Shown: positions 52,134 to 60,929 of the stretch, piece after piece | How the letters are laid out: each line of letters starts with the position of its first letter | Numbering within the stretch: position 1 is the stretch's first letter | Assembly: GCA_001804805.1 (NCBI GenBank) | Contig: MHBH01000052.1 | Location: 1 to 64,000 of the forward strand | Length of the DNA stretch: 64,000 nucleotides | Reading direction: 5' to 3' | Origin: Lentisphaerae bacterium GWF2_49_21 | Lineage (GTDB): Bacteria; Verrucomicrobiota; Lentisphaeria; Victivallales; GWF2-50-93 | Translations under genes and position numbers: made by a program | Notes under the pieces: generated by a model | Seen by the model: the letters and a program-made list of their open reading frames with translations, nothing else | Told to the model about the DNA's origin: nothing | Databases searched by the model: none

Positions 52134-52811
52134 ATGAACGATAGACAATTCAAAAGCGCAATATTCGAGCATTTGTCCCGCATCGGCAAGGCAGTCTCCA
52201 GTCCAAAGCGGCTGGAGCTTCTGGACGTGCTGGCCCAGGGGCCGCGCACCGTTGAGGTACTGGCCGATGAAACTGCTCTGACCGTTGCAAATACATCCCG
52301 GCATCTGCGTGCTCTGCATGCAGCGCGTCTGGTTGATACTGAAAAACGCGGACTTTTTGTCACATACCGGATTTCTGATGAAAAAGTAAATGTATTCCTC
52401 CGCAACATGCGTCTGCTGGCGGAGAACCGCCTTTCCGATATCGAAAGGGTGACGAAGGAGTTTTTTTCAAACCGCCCCGGCATGGATAAGGTTGGCTCCG
52501 AGATCCTGTTGCAACGTGTCCGGGACGGATTGGTGACTGTTCTAGATGTTCGGCCTGCTGAAGAATTCAGGGCGGGACACATTCCTGGAGCCGTTTCCGT
52601 GCCCTTGACAGAGCTCAGGAAGAGATTAAAAACTCTTCCCCGTAACCAGGAGATTGTCGCATATTGCAGGGGGCCTTACTGTGTTCTTGCCATTAAGGCA
52701 GTCGAACTATTGCGTAAGGAAGGATACCGTGCACTCCGTCTTGAATCCAGTGTGCTTGATTGGCGGATTCGCGGGTTCAAGGTCGCATATGGAGATGAAG
52801 AAGGAGAATGA
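52134..52811 (+). CDS. ArsR-type regulator fused to rhodanese domain
   Basis: 225 residues from ATG 52134 (GTG 52128 also possible). Residues about 5-95 are a winged helix: AVSSPKRLELLDVLAQGPRTVEVLADETALTVANTSRHLRALHAARLV. Residues about 115-215 are a rhodanese: VTVLDVRPAEEFRAGHIPGAVSVPL and the active loop AYCRGPYCVLAIKAVELL with the persulfide Cys. This architecture (as in some sulfide- or persulfide-responsive regulators) suggests sensing of sulfane sulfur, with no metal-binding CxC of arsenic sensors in the helix. It is first of a four-gene unit and probably autoregulates through the tandem 8-mers upstream. Confidence 0.9.
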   Translation: MNDRQFKSAIFEHLSRIGKAVSSPKRLELLDVLAQGPRTVEVLADETALTVANTSRHLRALHAARLVDTEKRGLFVTYRISDEKVNVFLRNMRLLAENRLSDIERVTKEFFSNRPGMDKVGSEILLQRVRDGLVTVLDVRPAEEFRAGHIPGAVSVPLTELRKRLKTLPRNQEIVAYCRGPYCVLAIKAVELLRKEGYRALRLESSVLDWRIRGFKVAYGDEEGE

Positions 52812-52812
52812 T

Positions 52813-53592
52813 ATGATACCTATTATTGAACATAAACGGCATGACATGCCTTCTATTTTCACTCCGGCCAGCCTTCTGAGGGAAGCGCAGCGTCAAAAGT
52901 CCATGTCTTCCGGCAGCATACCTGAATTCTGCGTCCTTGATCCGGACGGGGATCTTTCCCGCCGCCTCAAAAGCTCAGGCGCAAAGTGCAATCAGAACTG
53001 GGCCTGCTATCACACGGAACTCTTCAACCTTGAATTGCAGGATATGACTGTCGGAGTCCTCGGTTGCGCCGTCGGGGCATCATTTGCAGTGCTTGTAGCT
53101 GAGGAGATGTTTGCATCTGGCTGCCGTATCCTGATGAGCGTAACTTCCTCAGGACAGGTCGTCCCATCCTGCAGACCGCCTTGTTTTGTTCTCATTGATA
53201 GGGCGCTCCGCGATGAGGGGACGAGCTATCACTATATGCCTCCCTCCCCGTATTCAATGATTCGCGGCGAGGTTTTGAATATTGCAAAGCTCATAATGAC
53301 AGATTCTACTTCCATTGTGCAGGGCGGCGTGTGGACTACAGATGCTCCCTTCCGCGAGACGGAGGAGGCTTTTTCATTCGCTCGTGATCAAAATCTTCTG
53401 GCAGTCGAAATGGAAGCGGCAGCTCTCTATGCCTATGCGGAGGCGACTGCCAATCCAGTTATTTGTTTTGCGCGCATCACCAACCAGATGGGAACGATTG
53501 AGAATGATTTTGAAAAAGGAAAGGATAACGGCAATGAGGACTTCATTGATCTAATATCCAAAGTTGCACATGCGTGGAGGGATGGAAGATGA
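52813..53592 (+). CDS. Nucleoside phosphorylase (uridine phosphorylase-like)
   Basis: 259 residues from ATG 52813 with AAGGAG seven bases before. Family motifs: MTVGVLGCAVGASFAVLVAEEMFASG (phosphate/base region), GTSYHYMPPSP, WTTDAPFRETEEAFSFARDQNLLAVEMEAAALYAYA with the ribose-binding ME(A) motif, and a C-terminal Asp-rich end. It cleaves a nucleoside with phosphate; the base is unknown. The usual GTGGxA motif reads GCAVGAS, and several Cys are present near it (C in FCVLD, KCNQNWACYH). The next gene overlaps its stop. Confidence 0.85.
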   Translation: MIPIIEHKRHDMPSIFTPASLLREAQRQKSMSSGSIPEFCVLDPDGDLSRRLKSSGAKCNQNWACYHTELFNLELQDMTVGVLGCAVGASFAVLVAEEMFASGCRILMSVTSSGQVVPSCRPPCFVLIDRALRDEGTSYHYMPPSPYSMIRGEVLNIAKLIMTDSTSIVQGGVWTTDAPFRETEEAFSFARDQNLLAVEMEAAALYAYAEATANPVICFARITNQMGTIENDFEKGKDNGNEDFIDLISKVAHAWRDGR

Positions 53593-54167
53593 AAGTCCGG
53601 GAAAGCGATATGCCGGAAGAGGGATTGTGGAAATCATTCTTCAGTCCCGATGTCATTCTCAAAAAGCTTGGACTGACCGGTAAAATGCATGATGCCGTAG
53701 ATTTCGGATGTGGCTACGGGACGTTTACCATACCGGCTGCGAAGCGGATCCAAGGAACACTCCACGGATTTGATGTGGAACCAGACATGATTGAAGCGAG
53801 CCAGCGGTTTGTCGAACTGCAGGATCTTGGAAATGTGCGGCTGTATCTGCGCGATTTCATGGCGGATGGCACTGGACTGCCTGATGCATCCGTAGATTAC
53901 GCAATGCTCTTCAACATTCTTCATGCAGAAGATCCAGTCGGTCTTCTTTCTGAGGCGTTCAGGATACTGCATGATGGTGGTACCGCCGGCATTATGCATT
54001 GGAACTATGATCCCGAAACACCAAGAGGTCCGCCGATGAACATCCGCCCCAGGCCGGAACAATGCGCGCACTGGGCTGAATCAGCAGGATTCATCATTTC
54101 AAGGAGGCATATCAAACTGCCACCTTATCACTACGGAATCGTAGCAAGGAAAGGGAAAAGACAATGA
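53589..54167 (+). CDS. Class I SAM-dependent methyltransferase
   Basis: 192 residues from ATG 53589, overlapping the previous stop (ATGA). Motif I DAVDFGCGYGTFTIPAAKRI binds SAM, then GFDVEPDMIEASQ, DGTGLPDASVDYAMLFNILH and LLSEAFRILHDGGTAGIMHW. A Met/Pro-rich NIRPRPEQCAHWAE segment follows. Target unknown; the neighbours suggest a nucleoside or sulfur-containing compound. It overlaps the following DsrE gene by four bases. Confidence 0.88.
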   Translation: MKVRESDMPEEGLWKSFFSPDVILKKLGLTGKMHDAVDFGCGYGTFTIPAAKRIQGTLHGFDVEPDMIEASQRFVELQDLGNVRLYLRDFMADGTGLPDASVDYAMLFNILHAEDPVGLLSEAFRILHDGGTAGIMHWNYDPETPRGPPMNIRPRPEQCAHWAESAGFIISRRHIKLPPYHYGIVARKGKRQ

Positions 54168-54484
54168 AGATGGGAATTGTGATTTACTCGACAGATTCAG
54201 AGACAGTCTGGAACGGCTTCCGGTTTGGTGTTTTTTCACTGAAACAGGGGGACCAGGCCAAAGTATTTCTATTGGCAAAGGGAGTAGAGTGCGAAAAATT
54301 GGACACAGAACAGTTCAAGGTCACTGAGCAGATGCAGGCTTTTGTGGACAATGGCGGCAAGATTCTTGCATGCGGCACATGCTTGAAATTGCGCCATTCT
54401 GAAGGAACAGAACTTTGCCCTCTTTCAACGATGAAAGATCTCTACGCAATCGTAAAGGAGTCGGACAAGGTAGTTTCATTCTGA
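54164..54484 (+). CDS. DsrE family protein
   Basis: 106 residues with the DsrE/F fold: MGIVIYSTDSETVWNGFRFGVFSLKQGDQ, VFLLAKGVECEKL, MQAFVDNGGKILACGTCLKLR. The Cys pair in LACGTC is at the position where DsrE-like proteins carry persulfide-accepting cysteines. It probably takes sulfur from the rhodanese-bearing partner or senses it. Last of the translationally coupled four-gene unit (ATGA overlaps). Confidence 0.88.
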   Translation: MKMGIVIYSTDSETVWNGFRFGVFSLKQGDQAKVFLLAKGVECEKLDTEQFKVTEQMQAFVDNGGKILACGTCLKLRHSEGTELCPLSTMKDLYAIVKESDKVVSF

Positions 54485-54618
54485 AAAATGTTATTCCGAA
54501 TGCAGGCGAGTACACAGTACGGTACTATGGATGGTATTCGAACAAGAGCCGGGGCATGAGGGCTAAACAAGTGACTGTGAAGAACATTAAGGCGGTTGTG
54601 GGTGAGGAAAAGAGGTGA
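54484..54618 (+). mobile_element. IS91-family transposase remnant
   Basis: Directly after the DsrE stop, one frame reads VIPNAGEYTVRYYGWYSNKS then RGMRAKQ, ending at a TGA. VRYYGWYSNxSRGxR is a hallmark near the C-terminus of Y2-type IS91/IS801 transposases. The catalytic HUH and Tyr region is absent, so only a scar of about 45 codons remains. It lies next to the right copy of the 50-base direct repeat. Confidence 0.75.
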
Positions 54619-54655
54619 AGCCAACCTGAATGTCTTGATTCATCTGAGATTCCAG

Positions 54656-54710
54656 ACTACCTTGCCGCCATCATGAAATCAAAATTCCTATCAGCAAGCG
54701 CAGGAGACAT
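54656..54710 (+). repeat. Direct repeat, right copy (with remnant ORF end)
   Basis: Second copy of the repeat at 51954-52002, with about six extra bases (AGCGCA). The bases following it can be read as the end of a lost gene, QETYRRLGMDETHYRMFEEI... to a TAA near 54781, which has coding character but no start. The rest of 54711-54854 shows no gene. Confidence 0.7.
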
Positions 54711-54854
54711 ACCGCAGACTGGGCATGGACGAAACACACTACAGGATGTTCGAAGAGATCTTCTGCAATATTTCCCCTTAACATCGGGTGCGATATTCGT
54801 GCTACGCAATCTTTGACAGATAATCTCGTGCGGAAGTCCTTCCGCCGAGAGTAT

Positions 54855-57512
54855 CTAGTCCATCCTTATCTTCAGATTATCGCCATCGATCTTGGTTTCA
54901 TAGATTTTCAGGCTACCTACGTCTTCTGAATTTGATTTGCCGGTTTTAATGTCGAATGAATAGTTGTGTATCGGGCAATGCAGCCTTCCACCCCCGTAAA
55001 TACTGTCAACAATTGGTCCTTTTTCATGGGGGCAGAGAGGATCGGTTACAATCCATTTCCCGTCACGGGTATGGAACACGGCAAACTCACCCTTCGAAGT
55101 TTTGACAAGCCGTGATTCGCCAGGAGAAAGATCGTTCAGCACGGAAACCGTGAACCAATCATCCTTTGAGGCTGCATTCTCATCTGTCTCCTCCTCATTC
55201 AGCAGTTCGCGATGCTTTTTCCATGGATTTCGTATGCTTGCAAGCGCAAGCGCAAAATTGTCTTCCAGTTTCTTCAATTTATCAGGTGTGTCATAGAGGA
55301 TTGCGTCGGCAATTTTCTCAGTACCAATCCTTTCGACAAAATGGGAAGTCCTTTCCAGATATTTTCCATGGAGACGGTAATATTCATAGAAGCGGTCGGC
55401 TATCTTCATCACTTCCTCATGGATCTTTACACGGGCTATTTTCTTTGCTACCATGACTTGTGCGCCGCCATTTCCCCCTATTGAAATATCCCAACCCCCT
55501 TCGACGGCAACTACCCCGAAATCCTTTATCGTTGCTTCAGCGCAGTTGCGGGGGCAGCCGGATATGCCCATCTTGAACTTGGCAGGACCTGTCATTCCGT
55601 GATAACGGTCGCACATTTTCCTACCGAGAGTCATGGAGTCGCCTAATCCAAATCTGCAGAATTCAGTTCCGACACATGATTTTGCGGCACGGAATGTTTT
55701 TGCGTATGCATAACCGCATTCGCAGTCCAGTTTCTTCCAAATATCGTCAAGATCCTCTTTTTTTACCGAATACAGGCCTATCCTGTCGGCACCTGTAATC
55801 TTCACAGTGAGAGCGTATTCCTTTGCGACTTTCGCAATCCTTGACAGGGAGTCAGGATCTGCAACGCCGCCATGTATTCGCGGTATGATGCTGAATGTCC
55901 CGTCCTTCTGGATATTTCCGTGATAGCGGTCGTTTGCGGACTTGGAATCATATTCAATGTCATAAACGCCTTTCCATATGAAGTTTAGAAGATAATCCAA
56001 ACCCATGCGTGTTTTGGGGTCGTCAACGGACTTACCTTCCAGGGAACTCAGGATGGAGGAAACGGAACGATATCCGTTTGTCAAAATATATTCATTCAAT
56101 TCTTCACGGGTAAAAAACACTCCAGGAACATAGTATTTGTCAGCTGGATCTTCTTTCAGTTCTCCTGTTTCCGATATAAGAAGAGCCCTGAGCTTGTTCT
56201 TGCAGTTTCCGCATCCTGTACCTGCACGTGTCGCACCCATTACCTTGGAAACCGTGTCTGAACCGTTCTTTATTGATTTCCGTATTTTTCCGGCGTTGAC
56301 ACCGTTACAGTCGCAGATTGGCGCATCATCGGGCCAAGAGCTAGCATCCATGATTGTTTCGGCTGAAGATGCTCCGGGAAACAGAATATCAGCCCTCCTG
56401 GAAGGAATATTTAGCTTTGCGGTATATGATAGGGATATGCCGTCGGCGTTGAGATCTTCGCCAATAAGGTTTGCGCCGATGATTTTATTGTCACGGATGA
56501 TAAGTTTCTTGTAGATAAGGGAATTCTTGTCTTCAAAAATGGAGACTTCATCCCCTATGTGTTCATTGAACTTGCCCATTGTTATGACAGGGAAATCGCT
56601 TTTGAGCCTAGTTGGAGGTATTTCCGAGCCCGCATAGAAAACATCATCTCCAAGGAGGATTGAGGCCAGGAAACGAGACTGGTCCCATACGGGAGCGACA
56701 AGTCCGTAAATGCGTCCGCGATGTTCGCAGCATTCTCCTATCGCATAAATGTCATTGTCGGATGTTTTCAACATGTCATCAACCATTATGCCGCAGTTGA
56801 AGAACACGGCATCTACAGGGATCTCAATGCCGTTTTTCAATACGGCCTTTTTTACGCCAGTTTCGTCGCCAACCAGCTCGGCAACGGGATTTTCCAAGAA
56901 AAACTGGAGACCTTTCTCCTCCATCTTCCTCTGCAAGTAGGACGCGGCATCCTTGCAAAGCTGGAATTCCATAATCGAATCGACGAGATGGGCTATCATG
57001 ATATGCTTTCCCATCTTCTTCAGGCCAAGGGCAAGTTCAAGGCCAAGCAGACCTCCGCCGACAACAAGCACTTCCGTCCTGTCCTTAAGATAAAGTTTCG
57101 CCTTTTCAACGTCATCCATGGTGCGGATGGTCATTACTCCTGGAAGATCGGTCCCGTCAACTTTCGGGATGAATGGATTTGAACCGGTTGCGATAACGAG
57201 CTTGTCATAAGGGATTAAGGAATTGTTTTCAAGCGATATTATCTTATTCTCACGGTCAATGGACACGACCTTCGCGCCAAGTATTGCGTTTACATGGTTG
57301 TCCTTGAAATATTCAGGGCTCTGGATGAAGACGTCGTCCACCGAATCGGAATAAAGCATATTGACAAGCTTGATCCTGTTATAATTGCCATGTTCCTCAT
57401 CACCGATGACGGTGATGTCGAAACTATCACGGTCACGGTTTATAAGTTCCTCAATGAATTTTCCGGAGGCCATCCCGCATCCGATTACGACAAGATTTTG
57501 TTTTTTATTCAT
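54855..57512 (-). CDS. nirB: NAD(P)H-nitrite reductase, NirB-Rieske (NirD) fusion
   Basis: Reduces nitrite to ammonia in the cytoplasm. 885 residues: FAD/NAD disulfide oxidoreductase (about 1-395, VVIGCGMASGKFIEEL, VLVVGGGLLGLELALGLKK), a BFD-type [2Fe-2S] domain (about 405-455, ICDCNGVN...GTGCGNCKNKL), the NiR/SiR catalytic part (about 510-750) with siroheme/4Fe-4S Cys in SCVGTEFCRFG and GISGCPRNCAEA, then a C-terminal Rieske domain (about 780-885, LCPHEKGPI...LHCPIHNYSFDI) equivalent to the separate NirD. Fusing the small subunit to the large one is unusual. Last gene of the minus-strand nitrosative cluster, just after the HPP membrane protein. Confidence 0.94.
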   Translation of the reverse strand: MNKKQNLVVIGCGMASGKFIEELINRDRDSFDITVIGDEEHGNYNRIKLVNMLYSDSVDDVFIQSPEYFKDNHVNAILGAKVVSIDRENKIISLENNSLIPYDKLVIATGSNPFIPKVDGTDLPGVMTIRTMDDVEKAKLYLKDRTEVLVVGGGLLGLELALGLKKMGKHIMIAHLVDSIMEFQLCKDAASYLQRKMEEKGLQFFLENPVAELVGDETGVKKAVLKNGIEIPVDAVFFNCGIMVDDMLKTSDNDIYAIGECCEHRGRIYGLVAPVWDQSRFLASILLGDDVFYAGSEIPPTRLKSDFPVITMGKFNEHIGDEVSIFEDKNSLIYKKLIIRDNKIIGANLIGEDLNADGISLSYTAKLNIPSRRADILFPGASSAETIMDASSWPDDAPICDCNGVNAGKIRKSIKNGSDTVSKVMGATRAGTGCGNCKNKLRALLISETGELKEDPADKYYVPGVFFTREELNEYILTNGYRSVSSILSSLEGKSVDDPKTRMGLDYLLNFIWKGVYDIEYDSKSANDRYHGNIQKDGTFSIIPRIHGGVADPDSLSRIAKVAKEYALTVKITGADRIGLYSVKKEDLDDIWKKLDCECGYAYAKTFRAAKSCVGTEFCRFGLGDSMTLGRKMCDRYHGMTGPAKFKMGISGCPRNCAEATIKDFGVVAVEGGWDISIGGNGGAQVMVAKKIARVKIHEEVMKIADRFYEYYRLHGKYLERTSHFVERIGTEKIADAILYDTPDKLKKLEDNFALALASIRNPWKKHRELLNEEETDENAASKDDWFTVSVLNDLSPGESRLVKTSKGEFAVFHTRDGKWIVTDPLCPHEKGPIVDSIYGGGRLHCPIHNYSFDIKTGKSNSEDVGSLKIYETKIDGDNLKIRMD

Positions 57513-57527
57513 GTAATTCCTTTCCTA

Positions 57528-58238
57528 TCAGAACCAGTATTCAGGATATTGTCTGTCTGCAGAAATCTTATTGACAGCCAAAGCCACAAGGAGAAGAATA
57601 ACGGCTCCGGCAGCAACTGGAAACAAAACGTAAAGAAATCCAAGCTTATTGATCCCTGCGCCCCCGGTAACGGCTATAAGTGCCGTGGCGCCGCCGGGAG
57701 GATGAAGAGTCTTGGTGACAAGCATTGCAATTATCGCAAGCGACACGGCCATGGCGGATGCAATCCATATGGTTGAACTGAATATCTGATAGCAGGCAAC
57801 CCCGACAAGAGCTGAAACTATATGGCCCCCAATAAGATTTCGCGGCTGAGCTAAAGGGCTTTTAACGGCTGCATAGACAAGAACTGCAGATGCCCCAAAT
57901 GAACCTATAAGCAATGTGAACCCGATAGGTTCAAAGAAATATGATGAAAGGAAGGCGCAAATTCCGATACCTGCAATTGATCCAAATCCGGAAAGAGCAA
58001 TCTCTCTTGCACTCACTCTGGGAGGGCTTTTAGGTATGTTTGCCCCGTGCGATATCCTGAGCTTTTTATGAAGATGCGTGAAAACGATTTTAAAGATATT
58101 CTCAAGATCGGTTTCACTGATGTCAATATATGTCCCCATTTCCCTTAAAGCATCTCTAAGCTCTTCATCGGAAATCGTCAGAATTTTTTGATCCTTATTC
58201 TTATTTTCCAATTTTCCACTTCCATTTTCATTGAACAT
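57528..58238 (-). CDS. HPP family membrane protein (possible nitrite transporter)
   Basis: 236 residues. The first 85 are soluble and helical (ILTISDEELRDALREMGTYIDISETDLENIF). From about 90 there are four to five membrane segments with the family motif LHPPGGATALIAV (HPP) and FGASAVLVYAAVKSPLAQPRNLIGGH. HPP proteins in cyanobacteria and plant plastids have been reported to transport nitrite. The gene ends 16 bases before nirB begins, so a role supplying nitrite is a good inference. Confidence 0.87.
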   Translation of the reverse strand: MFNENGSGKLENKNKDQKILTISDEELRDALREMGTYIDISETDLENIFKIVFTHLHKKLRISHGANIPKSPPRVSAREIALSGFGSIAGIGICAFLSSYFFEPIGFTLLIGSFGASAVLVYAAVKSPLAQPRNLIGGHIVSALVGVACYQIFSSTIWIASAMAVSLAIIAMLVTKTLHPPGGATALIAVTGGAGINKLGFLYVLFPVAAGAVILLLVALAVNKISADRQYPEYWF

Positions 58239-58403
58239 CTAGCATGATCTGAAGAATTAATCGGGATGAGGTGTCAAATATTCAGATCCGATTGCCGGAT
58301 GGCCGGTTGAAGGAAAATTGAAGGTTTAATATTCAAAATAATGTATATTTTAAACATTCATCCAATAATCCATTCATCCAGCCATCCAGCGTGGATTTTT
58401 CAG

Positions 58404-60053
58404 TTACTTCTTCAATATCGCCTTGAGATCGGCTTCCGGCGTCGTTACCGGCATGATGTTGAAGTTCTTCACCAGCACGTCCAGCACCGCAGGCGTCACG
58501 AAGGCAGGCAGGCTGGGTCCGAGCCTGATATCCTTGATCCCCAGGCTGAGAAGCGTCAGGAGAATCACTACCGCCTTCTGCTCGTACCATGACAGGATCA
58601 TGGAGAGGGGCAGCTCGTTCACCCCGCATTTGAATGCACCGGCAAGAGCTATCGCGATCTGGATCGCGGAATATGCATCATTGCACTGTCCAACATCGAG
58701 AAGCCTCGGAATTCCGCCGATGGCACCGAACTCAAGCTTGTTGAAACGGTATTTGCCGCAGGCAAGTGTCAGGATTACGCAGTCTTTCGGAACCTGGATC
58801 GCAAGATCAGTGTAATAATTTCTTCCCGGCTTTGCGCCGTCGCAGCCTCCGATGAGAAAGAAATGCTTCACCGCGCCTGATTTGACGGCATCAATGACGG
58901 CTCCGGCTACGCCCATGACGGCATTGTGTCCGAATCCGACCATGATGGTCTTCACAGGCTCATCTGCCTTGAATCCCTCAGCATCAAGGGCAGCCTTGAT
59001 GACAGGACCGAAGTCCTTGTTCGTCACATGCGTGACTCCAGGGAATGCTACGAGTCCTGTAGTGAATATCCTCTTGATGTAGGTTTCAGCAGGCTTCTGT
59101 ATGCAGTTGGTGGTCATAAGGATCGAGCCTGGGAATTCATTGAACTCCTTCTTCTGGTCCTGCCATGCACCACCATAGTTTCCGACAAGATGCTTGTATT
59201 TCTTGAGTTCGGGATATCCGTGGCAGGGAAGCATTTCACCATGGGTATAGATGTTAATCCCCTTGCCTTCCGTCTGTTTGAGAAGGGCGTCGAGATCCTT
59301 CAGATCATGTCCGGAAACAAGTATCGCCTTGCCTTTGACAGGAGTGATCCTGACATTTGTAGGCACAGGATGTCCATAAGTTCCGGTATTGGCCTGGTCG
59401 AGGAGTTCCATCACCCTGAGATTGACCTTGCCGCATTCCAGATTCATTCCCGTAAGCGCCCCGATGTCGGTCGGATTGTCGGCCAGATAGCTGAGAGCCT
59501 TGTGGAAGAAGGCATATACTGCAGGATCTTCCTTTCCGAGGATCTGGGCATGATCTGCATATGCCGCCATGCCCTTCAGCCCCAGAATGAGAAGATACTG
59601 GAGTCCTGTGACATCATTGCCGTTCTTCTTCTGGTTCTCCTGAACGCCTACCGTAGCCGCCTGCTTGACCATTTCATCCTGTGAAGTGGCAAAATTGAAG
59701 GAGGCAGGACCGTTTATAGTCTCAGGGGATTTCCCCTGCGCCTTGCAGGCATTCTCATAGAGTTTCTTCGCCTTTTCGCGAATGGAGATGCCCTTGTTTA
59801 TCAGACCTGATATGCTGGCAGGATCGAAATTAACGTTTGTGACGGTCGTGAAAAGGGCCTCTATCACATAGAGATCAATTTCCTTGTCGGTCTTCCCGAG
59901 ATCCACAGCCCTTTGCGCGTACTGGGAGATTCCCTCGGACAGATACACCAGCAGATCCTGCAGATCTGAAGTCTGTGAATCCTTGCCGCATACGCCCATC
60001 GCCATGTTGCATCCCGTTCCCTTTGCCGTCTGTTCGCACTGGTAGCAGAACAT
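58404..60053 (-). CDS. hcp: Hybrid cluster protein (hydroxylamine reductase-type)
   Basis: 549 residues from ATG 60053 with GAGGAGG six bases before. N-terminal cluster ligands MFCYQCEQTAKGTGCNMAMG (CxxC, then C and C). Hybrid-cluster ligands lie in the C-terminal half: [52 protein letters not shown] and [11 protein letters not shown]. Hcp detoxifies nitric oxide (NO reductase, also S-nitrosylase in E. coli) and is typically induced by nitrite or NO under anaerobic conditions. It lies 19 bases after the HD gene in the Rrf2-led cluster. A decayed paralogue is at 50337-51415. Confidence 0.97.
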   Translation of the reverse strand: MFCYQCEQTAKGTGCNMAMGVCGKDSQTSDLQDLLVYLSEGISQYAQRAVDLGKTDKEIDLYVIEALFTTVTNVNFDPASISGLINKGISIREKAKKLYENACKAQGKSPETINGPASFNFATSQDEMVKQAATVGVQENQKKNGNDVTGLQYLLILGLKGMAAYADHAQILGKEDPAVYAFFHKALSYLADNPTDIGALTGMNLECGKVNLRVMELLDQANTGTYGHPVPTNVRITPVKGKAILVSGHDLKDLDALLKQTEGKGINIYTHGEMLPCHGYPELKKYKHLVGNYGGAWQDQKKEFNEFPGSILMTTNCIQKPAETYIKRIFTTGLVAFPGVTHVTNKDFGPVIKAALDAEGFKADEPVKTIMVGFGHNAVMGVAGAVIDAVKSGAVKHFFLIGGCDGAKPGRNYYTDLAIQVPKDCVILTLACGKYRFNKLEFGAIGGIPRLLDVGQCNDAYSAIQIAIALAGAFKCGVNELPLSMILSWYEQKAVVILLTLLSLGIKDIRLGPSLPAFVTPAVLDVLVKNFNIMPVTTPEADLKAILKK

Positions 60054-60072
60054 AATCGCCTCCTCTTTTGGT

Positions 60073-60558
60073 TTAGTTAAAACTGTTTCTTGCAATATTC
60101 TTGCCGGTTTTTGTCCTAAATACATTGTCTACAAAAGCTTTGATGGAATTCTTGTCACTCAGATCCATCTCCTCCGGGATGTTGACCAGAAGATCCGCAT
60201 CCCATATTATCCTGAATTCAGGTGTATCTATATTTTTGCCACTGTGATGGTTGGCAATTATCCTGCATACATGATCCGAAACTTTCGATTGGATTTCGAG
60301 CTGATCCATGATCCTCCTCGCAACCGGAGGTCCTTCAATTTCCTGGTACTTGCCTGACGCCGAATTGTATTTCTTCTCCGCATTCGGAATTCCAATGTCA
60401 TGGAGAATCGCGGCCGCTATGACAATATCCCTATCAGCTTTTTCCTTTTTTAGAATTTCCTCGGAATATTCCAGCACTTTAAGGGCATGATTGATCCGTC
60501 TCAGATCAGTACCAAAATATGCTTTCATGGAATCTGAAATGGAATTCCTTATGCTCAT
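60073..60558 (-). CDS. HD-domain phosphohydrolase
   Basis: 161 residues. HD superfamily metal ligands are spread as INHALKVLEYSEEIL (first His), AAAILHDIGIPNAE (HD pair), IIANHHSGKN and FRIIWDADLLVNIPEEM (final Asp). Soluble. Substrate unknown; nucleotide or signalling phosphates are typical. Placed between the cupin and hcp genes in the Rrf2-led cluster; a link with NO defence is contextual only. Confidence 0.83.
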   Translation of the reverse strand: MSIRNSISDSMKAYFGTDLRRINHALKVLEYSEEILKKEKADRDIVIAAAILHDIGIPNAEKKYNSASGKYQEIEGPPVARRIMDQLEIQSKVSDHVCRIIANHHSGKNIDTPEFRIIWDADLLVNIPEEMDLSDKNSIKAFVDNVFRTKTGKNIARNSFN

Positions 60559-60562
60559 GCGT

Positions 60563-60907
60563 TCAAATATTCTCGCTCCTTATCATGGTCAAAAGCATCT
60601 TGAATTTCTTGACCGCCTTGACTGCATGGGGAACTTTCGCCGGCATTATCAGAATCTGTCCGCTTGATGCCTTTAATGGCTTTCCGCCTATGATAAATTC
60701 ACCCGTTCCGTCAATTACCTGCACAATGGCGTCAAATGGAGCTGAATGTTCGCTAAGTCCTTGATCCTTATCGAATGCGAACACCGTCAATGTACCGGTT
60801 TTTCTTTCGGCAACAGTCCGGCTTACTATTGAATTTTTGGCATAGCTGATAAGCTCTTTTAATTCAAATGATTTAGAGGTTTCAAGCAGTTTTCTTGTGT
60901 TTTTCAT
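60563..60907 (-). CDS. Cupin domain protein
   Basis: 114 residues, single beta-barrel: LTVFAFDKDQGLSEHSAPFDAIVQVIDGTGEFIIGG then GQILIMPAKVPHAVKAVKKFKMLL. The first metal His is in SEHSAP and the second in VPHAV, giving a probable iron or manganese site. Small stand-alone cupins of this form are common beside hcp and Rrf2-type regulator genes. Five bases before the HD gene. Confidence 0.85.
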   Translation of the reverse strand: MKNTRKLLETSKSFELKELISYAKNSIVSRTVAERKTGTLTVFAFDKDQGLSEHSAPFDAIVQVIDGTGEFIIGGKPLKASSGQILIMPAKVPHAVKAVKKFKMLLTMIRSENI

Positions 60908-60929
60908 TCCATCTAACTCCTTATTTCAA

